Below are positions 11,509 through 22,853 of a stretch of DNA of 64,000 nucleotides, piece after piece. Source of the DNA: Dillenia suffruticosa (lineage: Eukaryota; Streptophyta; Magnoliopsida; Dilleniales; Dilleniaceae); contig JAVTVX010000034.1 in the NCBI GenBank assembly GCA_033439265.1, positions 19,048,501 to 19,112,500 of the forward strand. Direction: 5' to 3'. Every line of letters begins with the position of its first letter. Within the stretch, counting starts at the first letter, position 1. A program made the translations under genes and the position numbers. Below the pieces are notes generated by a model. That model worked only from the letters and a program-made list of their open reading frames with translations, was not told the DNA's origin and did not search any database.

Positions 11509-12675
11509 AAAAATGTTGGCATATGAAACATCGGCATATGAGGTCCTTTCCCGATGTTTTCATGAGAATCATGGGGATATTTTGGTTTCAAAACCCATAG
11601 AACCCCCTTTTTTCTCTATTCTATATCTCTTTTCTCTTTACTCTCTTCTCATGCCACCGCTGCTGCTCCCCTGTCACCCCTCTTGTCATCATTGGTGCCC
11701 CGTTGTTGATGAAAACTATCGCTTTGTCGAAGGTTGCTATCTCTCCTTACCTTCTATTTCATTGCTATGTTTCCTCCCTTTTACTCGAATTTGATTATGA
11801 TTATGATATTATTTGTATAGAATAAACTGATTTTGATACAAAAATATAATTAAAGTATGATTAGGGTAAGATTATGACAAATTTAAACCAAAATTAAGAT
11901 AAAATAAAGATCAAAATTGATCAAATTAAAGATAATCTAGAATAAAATAAATTTAAATTATGCTAAAATTAGGTAAAATGATGGTAGAATTAGGGTAATG
12001 CTAATTTATATTATGATAATATTAGAGCACAGTTTTTGTAAAATTAATTTATATTAGGATAAAGTTAGGGCACAGTTAAGGAAAGAAAAAATTATATTAG
12101 CGTAAAATTTTGCCAACATTAGGGTGCAATTGGATTGAAATTAATTTATTATAGAATAACATTTGGACAAATTTGATGCATTAGTAAGGCAAATTAATTT
12201 ATGTTATGGAAAATTAATTAATAATTAATTTAAGCCTTAATTAGAGTAGGTAAAATTAATTTATGTTAGAGTAAAATTATGACAAATATAATTTTTGTTA
12301 AGATAGAAGTTAGACAAAATTAGTGGACATTTAAAATAAAATTATTTTTTTTATATTTCCGATTCTTATATGTTAGGCATACATATGATTATTTGTTTGT
12401 AGAGAATCAGTGGACACTTAAAACTATTTATTATAAATATTTTATCATATTTCTAACAATATGATGTCATAAATAGTATTTGTTATACTAATATGCAAAT
12501 AACATTGATAATATTTTTTACAAAAAATTGTCATGAATGGTATTTGTTTATACTAATGTGCAAATATTGCATCATGTTTCTAGCGATACGTTTTATATGA
12601 AAATGTTTATTTATGATAAATCTATTTTTATATCAAGATTCAAAAAGAATTGATATTTGTGAGATATTTTAAGAA
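11509..12675. other. CACTA 5' internal sequence between Copia A and the transposase start
   Basis: Part of the CACTA element upstream of its transposase ATG. It starts with short related blocks around 11510-11560 containing GGCATATGA and GATGTT. From about 11800 to 12350 it becomes an imperfect array of TTAGG-TAAAATTAATTTA-like blocks. I see no trustworthy gene. An open stretch at 11330-11794 crosses the LTR end and the SINE, and I do not consider it coding. Confidence 0.5.
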
Positions 12676-12688
12676 ATGGATAAGTCTT
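12676..12688 (+). pseudogene. CACTA TNP2 transposase, first codons, interrupted by Copia B
   Basis: ATG at 12676 opens MDKS and is cut in the fifth codon by insertion of element B. The reading continues after B's right TSD at 22854 as MLKSRLSNEYE, matching the DKSWMxxxR start typical of TNP2/transposase-associated N-termini. TSD copies GTCTT at 12684-12688 and 22849-22853 fix the insertion point. Removing B and one TSD copy leaves the frame open. Confidence 0.75.
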
Positions 12689-14136
12689 TGTTGGTCCCAA
12701 AGACAACCAAGAAGGGAGGGTTGAACTGATTGTCTAAAATTGGATTTTCAAAATTTAATTTAACTCCACTTAGATCTAAGTAAACCTATTGTCAATCTAT
12801 AGAAAATATAGCAAAAATAAATAAGAGAGTAAGGAGACAAATCTAGTTTATAATGGTTCGGCCTTGTGCTTACATCCACTCTTCCAACTAAGCAAGCCAA
12901 ACTCTATCAACCTGCTAGTTTCCACTATGATCCAAGACAATACAGTATATCCACTTGTTGACTTCTGATTTTCACTCCATGAAGATTGTTTTGTCCAACA
13001 ATGAAAAACAAATCACACAAATATTCAATCAAAGATTACAAGATAAATAAATAAAAATGACAGCAGTAGTGCTCAGAATTACATATGTTCTTCTTGAGTT
13101 TTTAGTGCTATGAAGTCTCAAAAATTGATAGTTATTTAGCCTCTCACGTCCTCTATTCTCACACACTAAAAAAATCTTCTGATAGCTGCTGCATTGGATA
13201 GCAAAGAGACTCAACAAACAGCAGTAAAAATTCCAGAGTTACTGCAACAGTTTTCAGCAACAGTTTCGAAAAAATAGCCTCCAAATCCTCTTGAAATTTG
13301 ATATTTACTGAGAGTAAATATTTTTTTTCCTGAAGTTTAAATATCTCTCTAACATATTCAAGAGTTGTTTTGATTATATTCAAAAGATTGCTCCAAAAAA
13401 TTTGAAACCTGCTCCAGAAAATCTGCTCACAATTCTGAATTTTTCTGAACAACTAGCCAACTTTGTCAATTTATTTCTCTACCAAAATTTCAAGGTAAAT
13501 ATGGCACGAATCATCATATTTGCTGTCCAACTGTAGTACTATAATGTAGCATAATCAAATTAAAAAATCCAAGATCAGTGGTGAAGTTATCGAAGGCCAA
13601 ATACCCCTTGACAACCATTTTCTGATACATAATTCTGTTGTGAAAAATGGGTAACTAGATAACTTCCAACTGATTTTTCTCCAACATATCCATAAGATGT
13701 TTGAACTATAAATGCTTGAAATTGAAATTCCACACACCTTCTTTGAAACATAATTTTCAGTTTTGAAAATATTTCATCACATAAGAAGATATAACTATCC
13801 AAACATATCCAAATGATCACATTTTAACACGTATAAAAATTTCTAAGTAGTGGAATATGAATTGTCTTCATGTTGGGATATTTTTTATGTACATTTATGA
13901 TCAATTATAGGTTAAGTGTAGTACCCAATCTACACTTCCTTGCTGGCTGGGTCTTCAACAGATATTAAAAAATCTTACTTGTAGGACCAAATAAGTCTTG
14001 CTTTTATGATTGATTCTATGACTAATTCTATCACTTTTATATTGAATAAAAAATTTTGTATACTAAATAGATTGATTAGAATCACATGAAAGATTTTGTT
14101 ATCATCAAAACTAAGGAGACAACAATTTCCTCAAAA
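12689..14136 (-). repeat. 3' LTR of Copia element B
   Basis: In element sense starts TTTTGAGGAAATTG at 14136 and ends GGGACCAACA at 12689. Homologous to 21390-22848 and to the LTRs of element A. Confidence 0.88.
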
Positions 14137-14940
14137 TTCTCCCCATTTTTTTTTGACAACAAAACCTTTAAAAAATAAATGTACAATAATTGTTCAATAT
14201 AACACATTCTTAAATAATCATGTAAGTCATATGAACACAATATCAATTGATGCAAGCAAATACATATACTTCGTGTTTACCAATGTTTATCCAATTTAAA
14301 CTTGTTTATTTTATTTAAGTTGTGAGTTTCAAAATTCAAAGTGCAGTTCTTAGTAATCTTCCAAGTTTCAAAGTGCAGTCAAATCATTGTGCAGACATTA
14401 GTAATCTTCTAAGTTTCAAAGTATAGTCAATGGTTTTGAACTTTATTATTTGTTGCATAATGTTTTCAATGTTCTCCCCCTTAATGTGTGCAGCTTCCTT
14501 TTGTCTTCAGAATGCAGTTTCAAATAAAACAAAATGACTTCTGGTTGTACATTATTTGGCTTCTGTGTGAGCAATTTTTTTTTTAATTTATTCTCCCCCT
14601 TTTTGTTGCATTAAAAAGAATTACAGCTATGAAACATTGAAATATTGAAGTATTGTAGTATAGAAGGATTAAAGTATTGAAACATTGAAGTATGGAAGTG
14701 TTGTAGTACAGAAAGATTGAAGTATTGAAACATTGAAACACATTTTTATTGAAGACATTCTGATACGAAAAGAAGATATTGATTGTATTGAAGTTTGACA
14801 AAGATACAACAGTATCGAAATACAAAAGAAATGTTTTTGTCAAAACATAGAAGTAAATGACAGAGTATAAGGATAGCCTATGTCATATACTTATCAATTT
14901 TCCATACACTTCAGAATTTCAGAACATGAAATGGGTAAGC
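14137..14940 (-). other. 3' untranslated region of element B with polypurine tract and AT minisatellite
   Basis: The polypurine tract (plus 14137-14154, T/C strand) abuts the LTR. Plus 14630-14745 is a short-period array of TGAAACATTG / AAGTATTG-like units; open frames across it are artefacts of the repeat. No gene seen. Confidence 0.6.
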
Positions 14941-16153
14941 TTAAGATGCATTCTTGGACAGCAAATTCATAATTTCAGAAATCTGTGATTGAGTTTCTTT
15001 TTGTCTTTCTATACACTCATCAATTTTCTTTTCAATCTTTTGCTTCCAGTTATCTTTATCAGTTGTCTTAGCTTGCTTTTCTTCCTTTTTTAAGATTCAC
15101 CATGGTCAAATGTGGATGTTAGAGATTCTTCATTTGCTCTTTCTACAAATGGATAGCCTATTCCCCTATTTCCTTGAAATTTTCTTTTCCAAAAGGAATC
15201 ATCTTTGTTTCTCCAGACATTATCATCAGAAATAGTTATTCTCATGTAAAATACCATTGATTTTCCTAAAATTGATGGCTCTAGGACAGGATTCTTTAAA
15301 CATGAAAAATCAAATCCTTTGAACTCAAATAGTCTCATTAAAACATTTCTATATGGTTTGCTGCTCTTATTCCTATGAATGTGATTGAGAAAGACATTCA
15401 CTATATCATTTGTCTGTTCAGTAGCAGGGCAACCAAAATTCTACCATCCTCTACAGTCACAGTGGTAGAACTTCCATACCTTGGGATGATGCACATCAAA
15501 ACAACCTTGTGCAGAATTTTAATAATAAGAGGAAAGTCTTTTTTATACGAGTATCCTATTCTAGAGTTAGAATTTGTATGAAACAATTTATGAACATCTC
15601 TTTTCTTCATGTTTTCAAGTGACTGATCATCTATTCTTTTAAGTCCTAAACAATGAGCAATATTATTCTTAATAATCTCAACTCTAGTACCCAATATTCT
15701 TGATCTCAAAACATCAGAATTTTCAGCATCTAAGTTCTTGTAGAAATCAAAGATTACATTCCTTATGCAGTTCCTATTACTGTCACACAATCCAATACCT
15801 CCAATCCTCTCAAGAATAGTTCGCATTTCCAAACCCATTCGCTCAAAATAGTTGAAATCTACGAATCTACAGGAATCAACTTCGAACATGATTAGACGTG
15901 ATGAAGTATAAGAAAGTTGGATTCGAAGGGGTTAAAGAATCTGATTTTTTGAGAAGTTTTGATATGATTCTTGATTCAAGAGATGAGTTTGACTTTTAGT
16001 TGATTGAGAATCAGAATCACGAGAGGGTGTTGAATTTGATCTAGGGTTTTGAGGGTCATGATTGAATCGAAAGCTTGAAGAATCAGAGATTGGAGAATCA
16101 GAACTTGAAATGTTAATGTGTAAAGAAGATGGATTTTTTGTTGTTCTTCCCAT
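14941..16153 (-). pseudogene. Extra env-position ORF of element B, 'putative plant transposon protein'-like
   Basis: About 400 codons in element sense between RNase H and the 3' LTR. From the start at 16153: a Ser/Asn/Asp-rich N-terminus (about 70 residues), then a globular core beginning with CRFVDFNYFERMGLEM and including NVIFDFYKNLD, NNIAHCLGLKR, IPRYGSSTTVTVEDGRIL and HIHRNKSSKPYRNVL. A Lys/Glu-rich coiled-coil tail ends at a TAA (plus 14941-14943). A stop after about 15932, a frame change near 15401 and another near 15100 break it. No signal peptide or membrane anchor is visible. The core pattern recalls plant domain PF20167 from memory. The same ORF in element A means it belongs to the family. 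Molecular role unknown. Confidence 0.65.
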
Positions 16154-16319
16154 AATTCTTGAAGATTTACATGAAACTATTTTAAGTTTGAATTTAGGGT
16201 TCTCTGTTAGGGATTTCGAAGAGAGAGAGGGATTGTTTTGTTGTAGAGACTCTATGAGTTCTGTCAGCTTTAAACTTTATGTGTCGAATTTTTTTATGTG
16301 TAATTTTTAAAATGGAAAG

Positions 16320-18063
16320 TACACTCCTATTTCATTTGTAATTTTTCAAATCTTTCTTTGTCTAAAGGTTTTGTAAAAATATTAGCAAGTTGATTTTTTG
16401 TCTCAACATTTTCTAAAATTATATCTCCATTTACAATATGATCTCTAATAAAATGGTGCCTAATCTCTATATATTTTGATTTTGAATGATTTATGAGATT
16501 TTTGGTAAAACAAATGGCACTAGTATTGTCACATTTTATGATAATATTTTTATAATCTAATCTATAATTTCTAAGTTATTGTTTTAACCACAAAATTTGA
16601 GCACAACAATTTCTTATTGAAACATATTCTGATTCGACTGTTGACAATACAATTGAATTTTGTTTTTTAGATACCCAACTTATGATTTTATCACTTAAAA
16701 ATTGACAAGTACCTGAAATACTTTTTCGATTAATTTTGCAACCGGCAAATTCGGTATCCAAATATCCAATTAATTCAAAATTTGAATTCTTGGGATACCA
16801 TATTCCTAAAATTTTGGTACCGACTATATACTTTAAAATTCTTTTAGTGGATCTAAGATGAGATTCTTTAGATTTGTTTTAAAATCTAGCACACAAATAT
16901 ATACTAAATAAAATATCGGGTCTAGAAGCGGTTAAGTATAATAATGATCCTATCATACTTCTATAGAGTTTTTCATTCACATCTTTCCCTTCTTCATGTA
17001 GGTCTAATTTAATAGAAGTAGAGATGAGGGTATTAACATGTTTCAAATTTTTCATACCAAATTTTTTAATTAATTCTTTTGCATACTTTTTTTGACTTAA
17101 AAATATACCATGAGAAGATTGTTTAATTTGCAATCCAAGAAAGAAATTTAATTCACCCATCATTGACATTTCAAATTCACTCTTCATGATATTGTTAAAA
17201 TCATCACACAAATGTTCATTTTCAGATCCAAACACAATATCATCAACATATATTTGAATAACAAAAATATCATCATTAATATGTTTGATAAATAAAATAG
17301 TGTCTATATTTCCGTTTTTGAAATTATTTTTCACAAGGTATTCACTTAACCTATCATACCATAACCTTGGTACTTATTTTAGACCATACAATATTTTTTG
17401 TAATTTATACACATAATTTTTTTTATTATATTTTTCAAAACCGGGTGGTTGACTAAAATATATTTCTTCTTTTATGTAACCATTTAAAAATACACTATTA
17501 ATATCTATTTGATATAATTTAAAATCTTTAAAACATGTAAAAGTTAAAAGTAGTCGTATTGTCTCTAATCTAGTAATGGGTACAAAAGTTTCATTATAGT
17601 CAATTCTTTTCTCTTGTGAGTATCCTTTTGTAACTAGTCTAGTTTTGTTTTTTACAATATTTCCATTTTCATCCAATTTATTTTGAAAAACCTATTTAGT
17701 TTCAATTATTGATTTATCTTTAGGTTTCGGTTCTAAAGTCCAAACATTATTTCTTTTAAATTGATTTAATTTTTCTTGCATAACCTCTATCGAGCTTTCA
17801 TCTTCTACGGTTTCTTCTATGGTTTTCGGTTCTATAGTAGAGATTAATGAGAATTGATTTTCAATATTTTTATAACTTGATCTAGTTCTTATTTCTTCAC
17901 TTATATTTCCTATTACATCATTAGGTGAATGAGTAGGTAAGAATTTCCAACTTTTAACTATTTCCTCTCTTTGTTCATTTTGATTTATTTTATTTTCATC
18001 ATCTTGTTTTGCATTTTGTTTTTCAAGGAGGATTTCAATTTGCATAACGTGATTATCTTCCAT
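16320..18063 (-). pseudogene. Reverse transcriptase / RNase H remnant of element B
   Basis: In element sense, the RT starts around 17800 (LNQFKRNNVWTLEPKPKD). It continues through TRLVTKGYSQEKRIDYNETF (17620), INSVFLNGYIKEEIYFSQPPG, the catalytic YVDDIVFGSENEH near 17215-17255, and GELNFFLGLQIKQ. It passes into Copia RNase H (GYLDTEFAGCKINRKS, SKKQNSIVLSTVESEYVSI near 16600). Stops interrupt it at several points (near 17692, 17371, 16879 and 16576). The enzyme would have copied element RNA into cDNA in the virus-like particle. The motifs are clear but the copy is inactive. Confidence 0.88.
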
Positions 18064-18159
18064 TTCTACTTTTTGAAATTTATTTTCATGAAACTTAACA
18101 TTTATTGTTTTTTCTACAATTTTAGACTTTTTATTGAAAACTCTATAAGTTTTGCTATT

Positions 18160-19345
18160 TAAAGAATAATCTAGAAATATTTATTCAATGGTTTTTTCAT
18201 CAAATTTATCTCTAATATTCATATTATTTTTTAGAATAAAACATGTACAACCAAATGTATGAAAATATAAAATATTTGGTTTTCTTCATTTAAAAATTTC
18301 ATAGGGGTTTTGTTTGTTATAAGTTTTGTGTATGCTCTATTTATTATATAACATACTGTAGATGCGGTTTCGGGTCAAAAATATTTTCCTACACCATTGT
18401 CATTGAACATAGTTCTAGTCATCTCTTGAATGGTTCTATTTTTACGTTCGACTACCCCATTTTGTTGTGGTGTGTAAGGTGATAAAAAATTTTGATTTAT
18501 TCATTTTTTGTCATAATAGTTTATAAATTCTAAATTATTAAATTCTTTTCCATGGTCGGTTCTTAAACTAACTATTTTTAAACATTTTTTATTTTGAATT
18601 TTCTTTGCAAAAATTTTAAATGTTTCAAAGGTTTCACTTCTGTGGGCTAAAAATAAAATCCAAGTGAATTTAGAAAAATTATCAACAATAAATAATCCAT
18701 ATTTATTTCCTCTAAGATTTAGATTCCTAACTGGTTCAAATAAATCCATATGCAACATTTCTAGTGGTGTAGTTGTGGAAATGTGATCTTTACTTTTAAA
18801 GAATATTTTTACTTATTTGTTCAAAGAGCATGTACTACATATTATAGGTTTTTTCAATAAAAATTCAGAAATTTCTCTAATCATATTTTCTTTGGATAAT
18901 TTTTCTAATTGCTTGAAATTTATGTGATCTGGTTTTTTATACCATATAAAAATGTCATTATTAAAGGATATTAAATAATTTTCTTTTAAACTATTTAACA
19001 TTATAGAGTCTACTATATAAATATTATCTAATCTTTTTCCTTCAAGAATTTATTCATGCGACTCACTATCACATACTATGCATTTATCTTTTTTAAATAA
19101 CACATCATAACCTAAATCACACAATTGGATTATACTCAACAAATTATGTATCAATTTATAAACAAAGAACACATTTTTTATAGAGGTAGAGTTTATACTT
19201 ATTGTGTCTTTTCCAATTATTTTTTCTTTTTGATTATCTCCAAAGGTCACCACTCTATAGTTTATTCTTTCGAGCTTCTTGAACAATGAGGTATCACCAG
19301 TCATATGTCTCGAGCATCCGCTATCAACATATCATTTTCCTTTGA
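18160..19345 (-). pseudogene. Protease and integrase remnant of element B
   Basis: The protease active-site stretch DSGCSRHMTGD lies near 19280-19325; the Trp codon normally two residues before the Asp is now TGA. The GAG-pre-integrase zinc region follows (ending CSTCSLNK near 18815). The integrase core has HMDLFEPVRNLN (first Asp, near 18750), RTDHGKEF (second Asp, near 18560) and a PQQNG-VERKNR-like block (Glu, near 18430-18480), so all three catalytic acids are recognisable. Stops and frameshifts occur at about 18813 and 18500. Inactive, but the domain order fixes the element as Copia. Confidence 0.85.
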
Positions 19346-19599
19346 TTTTTGCCTCTTGTTCCTACACATAAAGAAAAACCATTATCTGTTTTTGAGAATC
19401 TAAACATATTTGGGTCCTTTTGAAAACAAGCTTGTAAATGAATTGAATTTGTCTTGCTGTGCACTAAATTTGTTCAAAAATAACTTCTAGCAAAATGACC
19501 AATTTTATAACATATGTTGCAAGAACCAATATTATTTTTATTTTTTTGCATAATAAGGTTTATAACTGAAATAATTCTACATATTGCCAAATTTATTAT

Positions 19600-21330
19600 A
19601 TCCAAATCTAGAATAAAATTTTCTGTAAAAGTTTGATTTCTGTCTAAGACTTCTATGGGTAGTTCTATGGGTGTTTTTATATGAACTTCTGTATGGTATT
19701 TTGTGATATTTTTCTACAGTTTATGGAAAATTTCTGTGCATATTTTATACAGATTGTGAGGGAGTTTTATGCAGGTTTTGTGCAGTTTGCTGGACAAATT
19801 TTGAAGCAAAACTTTAATATTTTGTATAGACTTTTGTATGGTTCTGTGAATATTTTCTGCAGGCTGAGATGTGATTTTATTTCTTGTTTTTGCAGCTTTA
19901 ACAAAACAGCTTTTGTTAGAACTTGAAGGCTTCTCATGATCATTAACATAGCCTAAACCTCTTTTTGAAAAATCTAGTATTTGTATAGAAAGTAACTTAG
20001 TTAATTTCTCATCACTTTTATGAAACTTTTGGAATATATTTTCTATTGACTTTGATAGTTCTGCTATTCTATTTTTCAGAATATGTATTTTATTTTTCAG
20101 TCCACAGTTTTTAGTTTTCAGTACCTCATTTTCAGATCTAATAGTTTCATTTTCAAAGTTCAACAGGTCCTTGGTTTGCCTAAACAAAACCTTCTCATTT
20201 TCCAAAATATTAACTTTATTTTCCAGTTCTGAAAGTATATTTAACATGTTGTCAGATTCAACAATATTGAATGAACTTTTAGAGATCACCTTATCCTTTG
20301 CCATAGGACAAATATTAACTTCATCTGATGTGTCTGAACATTCATCTTTTGAATCTTCATGCTCTGAATCACTCAATGTGAACATCATTGTTTTGTTTTT
20401 TTTTCTTGAATACTTCAATCTTTTTCAGCAATACTGGACACTCATATTTAGTTTGTCCCTTCTTTTTGCACTCATAATATATTTTTTCATCATTCTGTTA
20501 TGTTTTTCTACTGTCCTTTCCTGCATTAAGTATAAACTTTTGTGAGTTCTGAAAGTTATTAAATTTAAAACCTTTTTTCTACCCTTTTTCTTGAAGACAC
20601 GAGAGAGTTTTTTGGCCTGCATATTGATATCTTGATCACTATTGTCATCTTCTGTAAAATCTTCATTCTCTTCAGTAGCAAATGCAATAGACTTATTCTT
20701 GTTTTCAGATTCAGTAGTGTGAAATATTTCAGCTTCATAGGATATCAATTTTCCTATTAATTTATTGAGAGACAGTTTGTTCAGGTCTTGGGCTTCTTCA
20801 ATAGCAGTTTTTTTGGCATCCCAAGTTCTTGGCAATACTCGAAAAACCTTTCTTACTTGATCAGAATCTGAAATCTTTTTTCCAAGAGAATCAAGTTCAT
20901 TAGTAATTATAGAAAATCTATTGAACATGTCTTTTACACTTTCTCCTTGCTGAAAACGAAAGAGCTCATATTCTTGCATCAACAAGTTGATTCGAGTCTC
21001 TTTCACAGTACTGGTTCCTTCATGTGTAATACACAACCTATCCCAGATTTCTATTGCTATTGCACATAAAGAAACTAAATTAAACTCAGTCGGTGAAATA
21101 GTACATAAAAGCAAGTGTTTAGCACGAGAATTAATCGACATTTTTCTCTTATCATCCTTTGTGATAATAGGTAATTTAACTTCTATATTTCCAGGATTTG
21201 TCACTTCCCAAACCTCATAATCAGTGGCTTGAATGAATGTCTCCATCCTACATTTCCAATGGGAAAAGTTTGCATTGTCGAAATATGGTATCCTGTTCAC
21301 GGCCTGACCATAGTTATAGGGAAAAACCAT
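19600..21330 (-). pseudogene. gag pseudogene of Copia element B
   Basis: Start codon at 21330 gives MVFPYNYGQAVNRIPYFD, then WKCRMETFIQATDYEVWEV, RAKHLLLCTISPTE, EIWDRLCITHEGTS, and MFNRFSIITNELDSLGKKIS, the Sirevirus-type gag pattern. An open frame of 301 codons runs 21330-20425. A frame change near 20420 then passes into a 234-codon acidic, coiled-coil region (20418-19714). The zinc knuckle is damaged: first Cys changed to Tyr and the His to Gln compared with the intact knuckle in element A. Gag forms the particle shell and binds RNA. This copy would not bind RNA normally. Confidence 0.85.
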
Positions 21331-21375
21331 GGATTAAACACTCTAAAGAGGTCTCTTTAATGGAGTAGAGAATCA

Positions 21376-21387
21376 GCTCTGATACCA
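21376..21387 (-). other. Primer-binding site of element B (initiator tRNA-Met)
   Basis: Minus strand TGGTATCAGAGC, two nucleotides inside the 5' LTR edge at 21390; exact match to the usual Copia primer site. Confidence 0.88.
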
Positions 21388-21389
21388 AT

Positions 21390-22848
21390 TGTTGGTCCCA
21401 AAGACAACCAAAAAGGGGGGTTGAATTGGTTATCTAAAATTGACTTTTCAAATTTTTATCTAACTACACTTAAATTTAAGTAAACCTATGTCAATCTATA
21501 GAAAATATAGCAAAAATAAAAAAGAGGGTAAGGAGACAAATCTAGTTTATAGTGGTTCGATCTTGTGTCTACATCCACTCTTCCAGCCAAGCAAGTCGGG
21601 CTCTAGCAACCTGCTAGTTTCTACTATGATCCAAGACAACACAGTACATCTATTTGTTGACTTTTGATCTTCACTCCATGAAAATTGCTTCGTCCAACAA
21701 TGGAAAACAAATCACAAATGTTTAATCAAATATTACAATATAAGTAAATAAAAATGACAGCAGTAGTGCTCAGAATTGCAGAGATTTTTCTTGAGTTTTT
21801 GGTGCTATGAACTCTCAAAAATTGATAGTCATTCAGCCTCTCACGTCCTCTATTCTCATACACTGAAAAAAACCTTATGATAGCTGCTGTATTGGATAAC
21901 AAAGAGACTCAACAACCAGCAGTAAAAGTTCCAGAGTTACTGCAACAGTTTTCAGTAACAGTTCAGGAAAAATAAGCTCCAAATCCTCTTGAAATTTGAT
22001 ATTTACTGAGAGTAAATATTTTTCTCCTGAAGTTTAAACATCACTCTAACATATTCAAGAGTTGTTTTGATTATATTCAAAAGATTGCTCCTCCAAAAAA
22101 TTCGAAACCTACTCCAGAAAATCTGCTCCCAGTTCTGAATTTTTCTGAACTACTAGCCAACTTTGCCAATTTATTTCTCTATCAAAATTTCAAGATAAAT
22201 GTGTCATGAATCATCATATTTGCTGTTCAACTGTAGTACTATAATGTAGTATAATCAAATTCAAAAATCCAAAACCAGTGATGAAGTTATCAAAGGCCAA
22301 ATATCCATTGACAACCATTTTTTAATACATAATTCTACTGTGAAAAATAGGTAACCAACTAACTTCCAATTGATTTTTCTCCAACATATCCGCAAGATAT
22401 TTGAATTGTAAATGCTTGAAATTGAAGTTCCACATACTTTTTTTGAAACATAATTTTCGATTTTGGAAATATTTCAACACATAAGAAGATATAACTATCG
22501 AAATATGTCCAAATGATCACACTTCAACACTTAAAACAATTTCTAAGTGGTGGAATATGAATTGTCCTCATGTTGGGATATTTTTTATGTACATTTAGAA
22601 TCAATTATAGGTTAAGTGTTGCTTCAGTGTAGTACTCAAGTTACACTTATCTTGCTGGCTGGGTTTTCAATAGATATAAAAAAATCTTACTTCTAGGACC
22701 AAATAAGTCTTACTTCTATGATTGATTCTATGACTGGTTCTATCACTTTTATATTGAATAAAAAATTCTGCACACTAAATAGATTGATTAGAATCACATG
22801 AGAGATTTTATTATTATCAAAACTAAGGAGACAACAATTTATTCAACA
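21390..22848 (-). repeat. 5' LTR of Copia element B (1459 bp)
   Basis: In element sense starts TGTTGAATAAATTG at 22848 and ends GGGACCAACA at 21390, a canonical TG...CA LTR. Confidence 0.9.
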
Positions 22849-22853
22849 GTCTT

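Larger units (their letters stand above)
12689..22848 (-). mobile_element. Sirevirus-type Ty1/Copia retrotransposon B, full length (10.16 kb)
   Basis: LTRs at 12689-14136 (3') and 21390-22848 (5') are flanked by the TSD GTCTT. The primer site TGGTATCAGAGC (minus strand, plus 21376-21387) is intact. Order in element sense: 5' LTR, gag, protease, integrase, RT, RNase H, extra ORF, polypurine tract, 3' LTR. The integrase-before-RT order defines Copia. Long LTRs, about 10 kb total length and a 3' extra ORF fit the Maximus/SIRE (Sirevirus) lineage. The copy is complete in layout but pseudogenised. LTRs differ at roughly one base in ten where I compared them. Confidence 0.92.

Noticed and set aside
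11330..11794. 154-codon gene
   Set aside because: It crosses the end of the LTR of Copia A and the inserted SINE, so it is an accident of juxtaposed repeats.
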